Part shown: positions 1 through 7,694 of the stretch, one piece after another | Layout of the letters: every line of letters begins with the position of its first letter | Numbering within the stretch: position 1 is the stretch's first letter | DNA from: Chitinophagales bacterium | GTDB taxonomy: Bacteria; Bacteroidota; Bacteroidia; Chitinophagales; Chitinophagaceae | Length of the DNA: 64,000 nt | Assembly: GCA_017303855.1 (NCBI GenBank) | Contig: JAFLBL010000005.1 | Span: 264,189 to 328,188 of the forward strand | Reading direction: 5' to 3' | Position numbers and translations under genes: made by a program | Notes under the pieces: generated by a model | Seen by the model: only the letters and a program-made list of their open reading frames with translations | Database searches by the model: none | Told to the model about the DNA's origin: nothing

Positions 1-1909
1 CTTTCCCTTTATACAAGGTAATTTTTCCGGGACCGCTGCCCACATAACCGAAATCGGCATCGGCCATTTCGCCGGGGCCGTTTACAATACAACCCATAAT
101 AGCAATCTTCAGGCCCTTCAGATGATGAGTAACCGCCCTGATTTTTCCGGTGGTTTCCTGCAGATCAAACAGCGTACGGCCGCAACTGGGGCAACTGATA
201 TATTCTGTTTTCGATATCCGTGTACGGGTGGCCTGCAGGATGCTGAAAGCGGTATTATTGGTAAACTGATAGATGTTCTGTACGGCCAGGTACGTCCGTC
301 CTTTTACCTGTATATTGTCCATCTGTGCCTGCCGGTTATAGCCCAGGCATATCCCGTCTCCCATGCCGTCCAATAACAGGGCCCCGGTTTCTGTTGCAAA
401 ATGGATCAGGTGCTCATCCGGTGTCTGTCCGCCACTGTCTGTAAGCAGCAGCACCGGATTCTTAATGTCACGTAGCTGCAATTCCATCATCATCCGGCGT
501 ACCGATTGCAGGGCATTGCGGTTGGTACTGCTGAGACAAATCACCACAGACGGATCGTTGGCAAGGGTATCCAGTCCGGTATAATCGTTTACTGATGTTT
601 CATCGCTGTAGCAATCCAGCATTACAAAATTCAGCAGGCTGCTTTTTTCCGGTGCCGGTGCAAAACCGGCCGCATCAAATAATGGAAAATATTTTTCAGG
701 ATCCGCTGCCTGTGACCATGTAGCCGGATATACGATTACTTTCAGGGTACCCGGCAGTCCGAAATCAAGTAACTGGTGCCCGGTAAAAATAAAATCGGCT
801 GCGGCTTCCGCGATGGTCCATTTATCCGTGCCGGCATCATAGGTATACCCGACACTTTGCAGCTCCCTTGCCGTGATTTTTTCCATCTTGCTCAGGTCAG
901 CCACCACTACAGGCACCTGTTTGCCCCCGATCGTATCCACGGCATACGTTTCTCTCCGTTTATACTCAAAAGGGGAATAGATCAGCTTCTCAATTGCAGG
1001 CACCTGTAAACCGGCAGTACGGGTAATGCCGTTATATCGTTTGACCAGGTCATTACATACCGGTATTTCAAATTCCGGATCTTCGGTTAATGATACCCGT
1101 ATGGTGTCGCCGATTCCGTCTTCCAGCAAAGTGCCGATACCTATGGCGCTTTTAATGCGTCCGTCTTCGCCATCACCGGCTTCCGTAACACCCAGGTGAA
1201 GCGGATAACATTCGCCAAACTCTTCAAACATATTGCGGATGAGTAAGCGGTAAGCCTGTACCATCACCTGCGGGTTACTGCTCTTCATACTCAGTATGAT
1301 ATTGTGATAGGACTCACTACGGGCAATCCGCAGAAACTCCATCGCACTTTCCACCATACCATTGGCCGTGTCACCATAGCGGCTCATGATCCGGTCGCTT
1401 AATGAACCATGATTCGTACCGATCCGCATGGCTGTACCATGTTCCCGGCAAATACGGACCAGTGGGGTAAAGCGTTCGCGGATACGCTCTATCTCTTCCG
1501 CATATTCCGCATCGGTATATTCCAGTTGTTCAAATTTTTTCTTGTCCACATAGTTGCCGGGATTCACTCTCACTTTCTCCACGATGCGGGCCGCTACTTC
1601 CGCCGCATTGGGTGTAAAATGAATATCCGCCACCAGCGGGGTATCGTAGCCAAGCCGTCTTAATTCATTTTTTATATGGAGCAGATTTTCCGCTTCACGA
1701 ATTGAAGGTGCCGTGATCCGAACCAGTTCCGCCCCGGCCTCGATACAGCGGATGGATTGCGCTACCGTAGCCTGCGTATCCATCGTATCGGTGGTGGTCA
1801 TGGTCTGCACCCGTATGGGATGTCCGTTGCCCAGCAATAAATTGCCGATCCGGACTTCACGGGTTTTCAGCCGCTGATAATGTGTGAGGGATTCACTGTA
1901 AAATTGCAT
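1..1909 (-). CDS. ispG: 4-hydroxy-3-methylbut-2-enyl diphosphate synthase (flavodoxin), partial at window edge
   Basis: Penultimate step of the non-mevalonate isoprenoid pathway: converts methylerythritol cyclodiphosphate to HMBPP using a [4Fe-4S] cluster. Translating the minus strand from the ATG at 1909 gives the TIM-barrel N-terminus (QTMTTTDTMDT, VRITAPS, PLVADIHF, RVNPGN, RIGTNHGSLS) and, far downstream, the iron-sulfur half with CPSCGR and IMGCIVNGPGEM, whose cysteines bind the cluster. More than 630 codons are present and the frame is still open at base 1, so the C-terminal end lies outside. The great length and the insert between barrel and Fe-S domain match the long Bacteroidota/Chlamydia/plant type of IspG rather than the short enterobacterial type. 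The start is fixed by a TAnnTTTG promoter element only four bases upstream. Confidence 0.96.
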   Translation of the reverse strand, partial: MQFYSESLTHYQRLKTREVRIGNLLLGNGHPIRVQTMTTTDTMDTQATVAQSIRCIEAGAELVRITAPSIREAENLLHIKNELRRLGYDTPLVADIHFTPNAAEVAARIVEKVRVNPGNYVDKKKFEQLEYTDAEYAEEIERIRERFTPLVRICREHGTAMRIGTNHGSLSDRIMSRYGDTANGMVESAMEFLRIARSESYHNIILSMKSSNPQVMVQAYRLLIRNMFEEFGECYPLHLGVTEAGDGEDGRIKSAIGIGTLLEDGIGDTIRVSLTEDPEFEIPVCNDLVKRYNGITRTAGLQVPAIEKLIYSPFEYKRRETYAVDTIGGKQVPVVVADLSKMEKITARELQSVGYTYDAGTDKWTIAEAAADFIFTGHQLLDFGLPGTLKVIVYPATWSQAADPEKYFPLFDAAGFAPAPEKSSLLNFVMLDCYSDETSVNDYTGLDTLANDPSVVICLSSTNRNALQSVRRMMMELQLRDIKNPVLLLTDSGGQTPDEHLIHFATETGALLLDGMGDGICLGYNRQAQMDNIQVKGRTYLAVQNIYQFTNNTAFSILQATRTRISKTEYISCPSCGRTLFDLQETTGKIRAVTHHLKGLKIAIMGCIVNGPGEMADADFGYVGSGPGKITLYKGK

Positions 1910-1913
1910 AGTG

Positions 1914-1921
1914 CAAAACTA
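1914..1921 (-). promoter_or_regulatory. ispG promoter -7 element (TAGTTTTG)
   Basis: On the minus strand TAGTTTTG is followed by CACT and then the ispG ATG. This fits the Bacteroidota -7 consensus TAnnTTTG; I see no convincing -33 TTTG. The spacing puts the transcription start at or within a few bases of the start codon, so the mRNA should be leaderless or nearly so. Confidence 0.5.
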
Positions 1922-1942
1922 ACAAAGAAGAAGGAGCCTGGT

Positions 1943-2557
1943 TCACCAATCTTTTGCCTGGCCGCCCCCTGTTTTGGATTTTTCTTTCTGCAGCCGCTGA
2001 TTGACTTCTTTTTCTTTCTGGCTGAGTAGTTTCAGGCGTTGTTCCGCCTCTTTCTGACTCATTTTTGGTTGTTGCTGCTTTTTTTGTGGCTTTTTCTGCT
2101 GGTCCTTTTTTTCTTCTTTTTTGGGTGGATTTTTTTTCTTCAGTTCCAGCAGGGCCTTCTGCAGGTTTTCCCTGGCGGCTGTATCCACGGGATTGAGGCG
2201 TAGTGCCGCTTTATAAGCGGCTATACTTTCTTCCAGCTTTTTATCTTTTGTCAGCACCACTCCTTTATTGTACAGGGCCGCGGCTTTCCGCAACGGATCT
2301 TTACTGCTTTCAGCAATTTCCGTATATCCTTTCATTGCCTCCTCCTGTTTCCCCTGCTTATGTTGCGCATTGGCGCGATTGAACTTTGCTTTTTCACCGG
2401 AGGGCTGTTGCTGAATCAGTTTTTCATACACAGCTTCCGCTTTATCGTACTGCTGTTCACGGTATAAACGGTTCCCTTCCCCTAAAGAAGAAGCTGATGT
2501 CTGAGCCATCAACGGCTGATAAGCCAGGCAGATGAATGTAAAAAACAGGATTCTCAT
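1943..2557 (-). CDS. batC: TPR protein, BatC-like
   Basis: 204 residues with a signal peptide (about 1-18, ending in MAQ), then tetratricopeptide repeats at roughly 22-140 (for example GNRLYREQQYDKAEAVYEKL and ALYNKGVVLTKDKKLEESI) and a very Lys/Gln-rich tail from about 140. This is the architecture of BatC proteins of the Bacteroides aerotolerance (Bat) cluster, periplasmic proteins thought to work with the VWA proteins BatA/BatB. The start codon overlaps the end of the upstream batB-like gene by four bases (ATGA type), so the two are translationally coupled. The gene ends 33 bases before the ispG start. The exact physiological role of Bat proteins is unsettled. Confidence 0.8.
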   Translation of the reverse strand: MRILFFTFICLAYQPLMAQTSASSLGEGNRLYREQQYDKAEAVYEKLIQQQPSGEKAKFNRANAQHKQGKQEEAMKGYTEIAESSKDPLRKAAALYNKGVVLTKDKKLEESIAAYKAALRLNPVDTAARENLQKALLELKKKNPPKKEEKKDQQKKPQKKQQQPKMSQKEAEQRLKLLSQKEKEVNQRLQKEKSKTGGGQAKDW

Positions 2558-3558
2558 ACCGTTGCTTTTTTGGCTGTTTCCGGAATAATAAATTCGATCA
2601 GTAATAAAATAAACATAAAGCCAGCCAACCAGGGATACCAGGTTGTAAAGTTCATCAGGCTTACATCCCCAAAAGCTTTGCGTTCAATCTGCGCCAACTG
2701 CGCCCGGATTGCCCGGATAGCTTCATCACTGCTTTCCAGATGGACATATACACCATTGGTCTTATTGGCGATTTCTTTCAGGCCGGCTTCATTTAGTTTT
2801 GAGATCACCGTATTGCCGGCTTCGTCTTTTTTGTTTTCACCGGTAACCGGATCTGTAATCGGCGCTCCTTCAGCAGAGCCGATACCAACAGTATTAATCA
2901 TTACCCCCTGACTGGCCAGATCTTCCGCAGTGCTTTCCGCCTCCGTATCATGATCCTCTCCGTCAGAAATCAGCAATACGGATTTGAATCTTTTTTCAGC
3001 CGGATTAAATACGGCAGCACTCATGCGTAATGCGTCACTGATCACCGTGCCCTGGCGGGGTACGGCATCAGGTGTAACCGAGGAAACAAAAAGCGATGCA
3101 GCCCCATGATCTGCCGTAAGGGGCATCTGCAGATACGCTTTCCCGGCAAAAAGCACGAGGGCCACACGGTCATCCGGCATTTCGTTCATAAGTTTGCTGA
3201 TCAGTTGTTTGGCCCGTTCCAGCCGGTTGGGCGCCAGGTCGGCAGCCAGCATGCTTTTACTGACATCCAGCGCAATGGCCAGATCAATGCCTTTACGGGT
3301 TTTATTGTCCGATTCGCCCGGAGTCCGGGGATTCATTACGGCGAGTATGCCGGCAGAAAATGCCAGCAACAATAGAAAAAAACGCAGGTAACCTTTAACC
3401 GGTGATTGGCGCTGCAGCAACTCACGAATCAATGCAGGGTCACCTGCACGACGCATAACCTTGCTTTTCCATTGCCCTACCTGAATAAACAGCAGGAGCA
3501 GGATACCCACGGCTGCAAAGAGCAGGACGGCTTCTTTATATTGGAATTGCCAATTCAA
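2554..3558 (-). CDS. batB: VWA-domain membrane protein, BatB-like
   Basis: 334 residues: N-terminal membrane segments at about 10-28 and 55-75, a von Willebrand A domain at about 90-285, and a C-terminal membrane helix at about 305-325. The metal-ion-dependent adhesion site is intact: DVSKSM (DxSxS), a Thr in GTVISDAL and the Asp of SDGED. This matches BatA/BatB proteins, whose VWA domain faces the periplasm. The start is TTG at 3558: the frame is closed just upstream by TGA and no ATG or GTG fits. No moxR, DUF58, batA, batD or batE gene adjoins; upstream is an unrelated beta-lactamase homologue. The pair batB-batC therefore stands apart from the rest of the usual cluster. Confidence 0.82.
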   Translation of the reverse strand: MNWQFQYKEAVLLFAAVGILLLLFIQVGQWKSKVMRRAGDPALIRELLQRQSPVKGYLRFFLLLLAFSAGILAVMNPRTPGESDNKTRKGIDLAIALDVSKSMLAADLAPNRLERAKQLISKLMNEMPDDRVALVLFAGKAYLQMPLTADHGAASLFVSSVTPDAVPRQGTVISDALRMSAAVFNPAEKRFKSVLLISDGEDHDTEAESTAEDLASQGVMINTVGIGSAEGAPITDPVTGENKKDEAGNTVISKLNEAGLKEIANKTNGVYVHLESSDEAIRAIRAQLAQIERKAFGDVSLMNFTTWYPWLAGFMFILLLIEFIIPETAKKATV

Positions 3559-3616
3559 TACAGTAAGAAATCAAATTTCGTGCTACAAGCCGGCAGCTTG
3601 CCGTTTAACCAAAGAA

Positions 3617-4444
3617 TTACATTTTTCCTTCGAGAAAACCCAGGTGTTTCAGGATATCCTTCAGCATGATCAACCGTATTTTCGTCATCTCAATATCACG
3701 GTCCGGCGATTCGGTATTTAACACAAAGAAGTAAGGATGACCGTTCTCTTCGACCCAGCCAACCACCCATCCGAGAATATTTCCGTTTTCCCTGTAGCCC
3801 AACCCGGTTTTATATCCGAGGCGGTAATTGGTATTGTTTTCAAACAGCATGGCTCTTTTCACCATTTCCTGGTAGGTTTTGAAAAAAGGCAACTGATCAA
3901 AGTATAAACGCTTTACCAGTCCGAGTTGCTGATCAGGTGTTACTTTCAACGTGTTATTCAGCCAGAAACTATCAATAGCCGAACGGATTACGACCTTACT
4001 GGTATCCGTCATGGCCCCGTATTTTATACTATCCAGCCATAACTGCATGGTATCTTTCCCGATACGGCGGGCCACTTCCTGGTAATAGTTTACGGAAGAA
4101 ACCCGAAATGCCTCATACATGGTAAGATCCTTGTTCCAGTTTTCATTCCATCTTTTCACACTATCCCATTTTATTATCATACTGTCGCTGCTGATCTTAC
4201 CTGTCTGCAAACCGATCAGCGAATTCACGATTTTAAAAGTAGACGCCGGCAGGTAGGCGCTGTCGCGGTAACGCCCGAGATTGTAAACGGTGAATTTGCC
4301 CGATGCGTTATCCATCAGGGCGAAACAGCCATCTACTTTATTGTCTGTAAAAAATTTGCCCAGGCTATCATCCTGTTTTACATTATTGGGAGAACAGCCA
4401 TACACAACTAATAAGAGGAGGCTGACGTAAATCGCGGTTTTCAT
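3617..4444 (-). CDS. Class D (OXA-type) beta-lactamase homologue, lipoprotein
   Basis: 275 residues from the ATG at 4444. The start MKTAIYVSLL leads into a lipobox ending GC at about residue 17, so the protein is probably a lipoprotein. Class D serine beta-lactamase motifs appear in order: PASTFK (nucleophile Ser and carbamylation Lys), SSV (the S-x-V motif), KYGA at the position of the usual YGN, DSFWL, and YKTG (K-T/S-G). These enzymes acylate on penicillins/carbapenems or act as transpeptidase-like sensors. The Asn of YGN is replaced by Ala. A longer reading frame with a TTG start at 4465 exists but would overlap the promoter element and place charged residues before the signal. Monocistronic. 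Whether it confers resistance cannot be read from sequence. Confidence 0.87.
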   Translation of the reverse strand: MKTAIYVSLLLLVVYGCSPNNVKQDDSLGKFFTDNKVDGCFALMDNASGKFTVYNLGRYRDSAYLPASTFKIVNSLIGLQTGKISSDSMIIKWDSVKRWNENWNKDLTMYEAFRVSSVNYYQEVARRIGKDTMQLWLDSIKYGAMTDTSKVVIRSAIDSFWLNNTLKVTPDQQLGLVKRLYFDQLPFFKTYQEMVKRAMLFENNTNYRLGYKTGLGYRENGNILGWVVGWVEENGHPYFFVLNTESPDRDIEMTKIRLIMLKDILKHLGFLEGKM

Positions 4445-4462
4445 TACTATGCTAAATTTGGG

Positions 4463-4470
4463 CAAAGTTA
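4463..4470 (-). promoter_or_regulatory. Promoter -7 element (TAACTTTG) of the class D beta-lactamase gene
   Basis: TAACTTTG on the minus strand, 18 bases before the ATG at 4444, fits TAnnTTTG. It supports 4444, not the TTG at 4465, as the start. No clear -33 element. Confidence 0.4.
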
Positions 4471-4508
4471 ACCGGTCCTTCTGAGGGTTTCATAACCTGT
4501 TTAAAATA

Positions 4509-5030
4509 TTACCTGCGTTGCAGGATGGCGATCTGGTACCCGCCCACCCGGTAACTGTCCACGATACCGGATTCCGCATTTTCCGCACCGGAGCTGGAAA
4601 CGGGTATTGATCCGATAGTCAGAAAATCCACCATCAGTTTATCCCCTTCCATCCAGTACTTATTTATAATGGTTGATTTCTTCACGGTAAATGCACCGCA
4701 GAGCTTGTCCCCGGTCCAGTACTGATCAAGCAGGATGCCGTTCTTTTCATCCACCACCCAATGGCCTTTTGCCTGATCCACTGGCCTGAGCAGGTAAGGC
4801 CGGTTATCTTCAGTGGGTGATCCATATATGAGCTGCCAGGTATACTGACCGGCCGTGTCTGCCGGTTGGATGCGAAGCTCCATATTGACTTTCTGCGGTA
4901 CAGGGTTTCCTGTTTTATACCAGTTTAATTCCCCTTTCCAGTTACCCGTCCAGCTTTCCGGAAATGATTGTTGCTGGGCCATTATTCCCGTTCCATGTAA
5001 TGTGAAAAAAAGGAGAAGTATCCGTATCAT
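4509..5030 (-). CDS. Secreted protein of unknown function
   Basis: 173 residues from the ATG at 5030, which begins a clean signal peptide (MIRILLLFFTLHGTGIMAQ). The frame can be extended upstream to 5087, but that runs through a terminator hairpin. The mature part is rich in Trp and Tyr (SWTGNWKGELNWY, RPYLL, KGHWVVDEKNG, DQYWTGDKLCGAF) and predicted beta, resembling small lipocalin-like or avidin-like barrels that Bacteroidota secrete. I do not recognise a named family. It starts about 70 bases downstream of the small lipoprotein gene, separated from it by a terminator, so it is probably transcribed alone. Confidence 0.7.
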   Translation of the reverse strand: MIRILLLFFTLHGTGIMAQQQSFPESWTGNWKGELNWYKTGNPVPQKVNMELRIQPADTAGQYTWQLIYGSPTEDNRPYLLRPVDQAKGHWVVDEKNGILLDQYWTGDKLCGAFTVKKSTIINKYWMEGDKLMVDFLTIGSIPVSSSGAENAESGIVDSYRVGGYQIAILQRR

Positions 5031-5046
5031 AAAAGGCTGTTTGCGT

Positions 5047-5081
5047 AAAAATAAAATAGTCCCGGGGTATCCGGGACTATT
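5047..5081 (-). terminator. Rho-independent terminator after the 42-residue lipoprotein gene
   Basis: A perfect 11-bp stem (AATAGTCCCGG, 5055-5065, with CCGGGACTATT, 5071-5081) and a 5-base loop; on the minus strand it is followed by TTTTATTTTT. It lies 22 bases after the stop at 5103. Confidence 0.8.
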
Positions 5082-5102
5082 AAACAAAAAATTCAGTGTT
5101 AA

Positions 5103-5231
5103 TCAGAGGTAAATACCGTTTTTCAGGCGATAATGTTTATTTCCCTGGCAATCTCTTTTCGTAGCCGCGCAGGAGCTTAACATAAACAATACTACAGCCG
5201 CTGTGGCCAGACTAAGCAATAATTTTCTCAT
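5103..5231 (-). CDS. 42-residue lipoprotein of unknown function
   Basis: A short gene beginning ATG AGA AAA TTA at 5231 and ending TGA at 5103. The product starts with a signal peptide (MRKLLLSLATAAVVLFML) and a lipobox LSSC at residues 18-21. The mature peptide is only about 22 residues, basic, with a second Cys in RDCQGNKHYRLKNG. A strong rho-independent terminator lies 22 bases after the stop, which argues for a real transcription unit. It might anchor or cap something at the membrane, but no function can be assigned. The next gene upstream on this strand is kbl, 270 bases away. Confidence 0.6.
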   Translation of the reverse strand: MRKLLLSLATAAVVLFMLSSCAATKRDCQGNKHYRLKNGIYL

Positions 5232-5358
5232 GCTTTTTTACAAGTTGAGTACCATCCGGCATTAACCGGTTGTACGGGTCAAGAATTAAATTAATGGAAA
5301 TTCCAGAGGAACTTGGCGGGTAGAGTTTATATCAATATTCTAAGAACGAAAATAATCC

Positions 5359-5385
5359 GCGAAAATTGCATTTCATAATTTTCGC
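5359..5385. repeat. Inverted repeat GCGAAAATT/AATTTTCGC upstream of the small lipoprotein gene
   Basis: A perfect 9-bp inverted repeat (5359-5367 and 5377-5385) with a 9-base spacer. Further partial copies of CGAAAAT sit at 5346 and, inverted, at 5392-5398. It lies in the 270-base gap between the kbl stop and the 42-residue lipoprotein gene and could be an operator or part of the kbl 3' end. A smaller palindrome, TACCGG-ATCTG-CCGGTA, is at 5467-5483. Confidence 0.4.
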
Positions 5386-5501
5386 CGAAGATTTTCGCCT
5401 GTTTATCGAAAAAAGCACTGTCTTTTTTCAGATTCGTAAAATCACGATGGGTCGTAAAATTACCTATACCGGATCTGCCGGTAAATGCCTTTCAAACTTT
5501 A

Positions 5502-6689
5502 TTACTTCAATACACCCAGTTCCTTCCCGGTTTTTGTAAATGCCGCAATCGCTTTATCCAGATGAACCTGTTCATGCGCCGCACTCAGTTGTACCCGGAT
5601 CCGGGCCTGTCCTTTTGCCACCACCGGGAAGAAGAAGCCTACCACATAAATCCCTTCTTCGAGTAAGCGCGCGGCCATGGTCTGTGCCAGTACCGCATCA
5701 TATAACATAATGGGGACAATAGGATGATCACCGGGTTTGATATCAAAACCGGCAGCCGTCATTTGTGTGCGGAAATATTTTGTATTGTATTCCAGTTTAT
5801 CCCGCAGCTCGGTGGTTTCGGTGAGCATATCCAGTACAGCAATTGAAGCCCCAACTATCGAAGGAGCCAGGGTATTGCTGAACAGGTAGGGCCTGGATTT
5901 CTGACGTAGCATATCAATCACGGCTTTACTGCCGGAAGTAAAACCACCCGAAGCGCCGCCAAGGGCTTTGCCAAGCGTACCGGTAATGATGTCGATTTTC
6001 CCCATCACCCCGCGGTATTCATGGGTGCCCCGGCCGGTTTTGCCAAGAAAGCCGGACGAGTGACATTCGTCCACCATAATACCTGCATCATACTTTTCTG
6101 CCAGTTTCACAATCTCATCAAGGCGGGCAATGGTACCATCCATGCTGAATGATCCATCTGTTACGATGACCCGGCATCGGCAACCGGCGGCTTCCTTCAG
6201 TTTTGCCTCCAGGTCGGCCATATCATTGTGTTCATAGCGGAAACGCTGTGCCTTACAAAGCCGCACCCCGTCAATAATGGAGGCGTGGTTCAACGCATCG
6301 GATATAATCGCATCCTGTTCATTAAAAAGCGGTTCAAACACACCCCCATTCGCATCAAAGGCCGCCGCATACAATATGGTATCTTCCGTACCCAGAAAGC
6401 GGGAGATTTTCTCTTCGAGTTCCTTATGGATATCCTGGGTACCGCAGATAAAGCGTACACTGCTCATTCCGTACCCGCGATGGTCAATAGCGGCATGGGC
6501 GGCCTCGATTACCTTGGGGTGACTGGACAGACCCAGGTAATTATTTGCACAGAAATTCAGCACTTTTTTCCCGTTTACCAGAATTTCCGCACCCTGCGGG
6601 CTTTCAATAATCCGTTCAGTTTTATAGAGTCCGGCTGTTTTGATTTCTTCCAGTTCGGCCTGAATGCGTACTACCAGTTTCTCGTTCAT
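5502..6689 (-). CDS. kbl: Glycine C-acetyltransferase (2-amino-3-ketobutyrate CoA ligase)
   Basis: 395 residues, the normal length for this alpha-oxoamine synthase, a cytosolic PLP enzyme that cleaves 2-amino-3-ketobutyrate with CoA into glycine and acetyl-CoA (threonine degradation). Recognisable blocks: [45 protein letters not shown] (PLP-phosphate/ring contacts) and [13 protein letters not shown] with the Schiff-base Lys near residue 240. The frame is open upstream to 6788, but the ATG at 6689 gives the standard N-terminus and has a TATATTTG promoter just upstream. No threonine dehydrogenase gene is adjacent. Alternatives in the same family (BioF, serine palmitoyltransferase) are less likely given the N-terminal and active-site wording. 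Confidence 0.93.
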   Translation of the reverse strand: MNEKLVVRIQAELEEIKTAGLYKTERIIESPQGAEILVNGKKVLNFCANNYLGLSSHPKVIEAAHAAIDHRGYGMSSVRFICGTQDIHKELEEKISRFLGTEDTILYAAAFDANGGVFEPLFNEQDAIISDALNHASIIDGVRLCKAQRFRYEHNDMADLEAKLKEAAGCRCRVIVTDGSFSMDGTIARLDEIVKLAEKYDAGIMVDECHSSGFLGKTGRGTHEYRGVMGKIDIITGTLGKALGGASGGFTSGSKAVIDMLRQKSRPYLFSNTLAPSIVGASIAVLDMLTETTELRDKLEYNTKYFRTQMTAAGFDIKPGDHPIVPIMLYDAVLAQTMAARLLEEGIYVVGFFFPVVAKGQARIRVQLSAAHEQVHLDKAIAAFTKTGKELGVLK

Positions 6690-6703
6690 ATGCAGATTTT
6701 GGG

Positions 6704-6711
6704 CAAATATA
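6704..6711 (-). promoter_or_regulatory. kbl promoter -7 element (TATATTTG)
   Basis: TATATTTG on the minus strand, 14 bases before the kbl ATG at 6689: an excellent match to TAnnTTTG. Predicted leader is only about ten bases. Confidence 0.5.
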
Positions 6712-7043
6712 CAATGAACAAACATCCGTTTATTTTCATCATTACATTCCCTAAAAGTGCAAGAATCCACCCTTACCCTTATATCCATGCAAACAGGCTG
6801 ACATTAAGTTGGAGGCAGCGGCTTTGTTAAGGCTGTTGCGATTACTTTTCCTCTACAAAGTCTTTACAAAATGCCTGTTTCTGCCAACACCTACCTCTAC
6901 AACACCAGTTTCTGGTACTGAATATCAATAACCTGTCGAAAATCATACCACTGCACTAACGCTTGTTACCGGCATTACTGACTTACATCAATACAAGGGG
7001 CTGTGGTAGCGGTCTACTTTTAACTGATTAAAAAAATGATTGC
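6712..7043. other. Intergenic divergent region between kbl and the phosphate operon
   Basis: About 330 bases without a credible gene. It must hold the promoter of the ten-gene phosphate unit. I see only a weak TACTTTTA at 7014-7021 as a -7 candidate and no palindromic Pho-box-like operator that I can defend. Confidence 0.4.
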
Positions 7044-7691
7044 ATGATTTTATTTCCTAAAGCCAGGAAGTCCATCGAACTCATTGACAGCTTTTTCAAT
7101 TGCGTAGACCAGAGTGTGCTGCTTTTTAAAGAAGGAGTAAAAAATTATTTATATAAGAATGCGGAAAATTTCAATAATAATCTGCAAACACTGGCCAACC
7201 TGGAAGCGGAATCGGATCAGATCCGGAGAAAAATAGAAAATACACTCTATACACAATCACTGATGCCGCAGCTCCGGGGGGATATTCTCCGCTTACTGGA
7301 AGAACTGGATAACCTGATTGACCTGTCGAAAAAGAATCTTTTTCAGTTTGATGTTGAAATACCGCATGTACCGCCAGAACTGGTGCAGGACTTTGTGAAA
7401 CTGACACAGATTTCAGTATCAGCGGCAGAATCGGTGATTCCTGCGGCCAAGTCCTACTTTAATGAGCCAGCCGCGGTAAATGAAAAAATTCACCGGGTTT
7501 ACTTCTATGAAAAGGAAACCGATGTGTTTGCGGATGTATTGCGACGCAAAATTTTCAGGGAGATGCCCGGGTTGAAACTAAGTGAAAAATTCCATTTACG
7601 CTATTTCACACTGCATATTGAAAACATTTCCGACACCGCTGAGAAAGTAGCCGATCTGCTAACAATAATGGCGATAAAACGAATCGTATAA
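7044..7691 (+). CDS. DUF47 family (PhoU-like) phosphate transport regulator
   Basis: 215 residues, almost all helical, with the length and look of DUF47/PhoU-like proteins (FPKARKSIELIDSFF, EAESDQIRRKIENTLYT, GDILRLLEELDNLIDL, HIENISDTAEKVADLL). Members are typically encoded next to PiT transporters and are thought to gate or regulate phosphate uptake from the cytosol; some bind metal clusters through acidic residues of the E/D-x-x-x-D type, several of which are present. First gene of a tight co-directional unit; the PiT gene follows after three bases, so the two are almost certainly co-translated. Confidence 0.9.
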   Translation: MILFPKARKSIELIDSFFNCVDQSVLLFKEGVKNYLYKNAENFNNNLQTLANLEAESDQIRRKIENTLYTQSLMPQLRGDILRLLEELDNLIDLSKKNLFQFDVEIPHVPPELVQDFVKLTQISVSAAESVIPAAKSYFNEPAAVNEKIHRVYFYEKETDVFADVLRRKIFREMPGLKLSEKFHLRYFTLHIENISDTAEKVADLLTIMAIKRIV

Positions 7692-7694
7692 AAA

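Noticed and set aside
6228..6830. 200-codon plus-strand frame opposite kbl
   Set aside because: Antisense to conserved kbl motifs, no recognisable domain.
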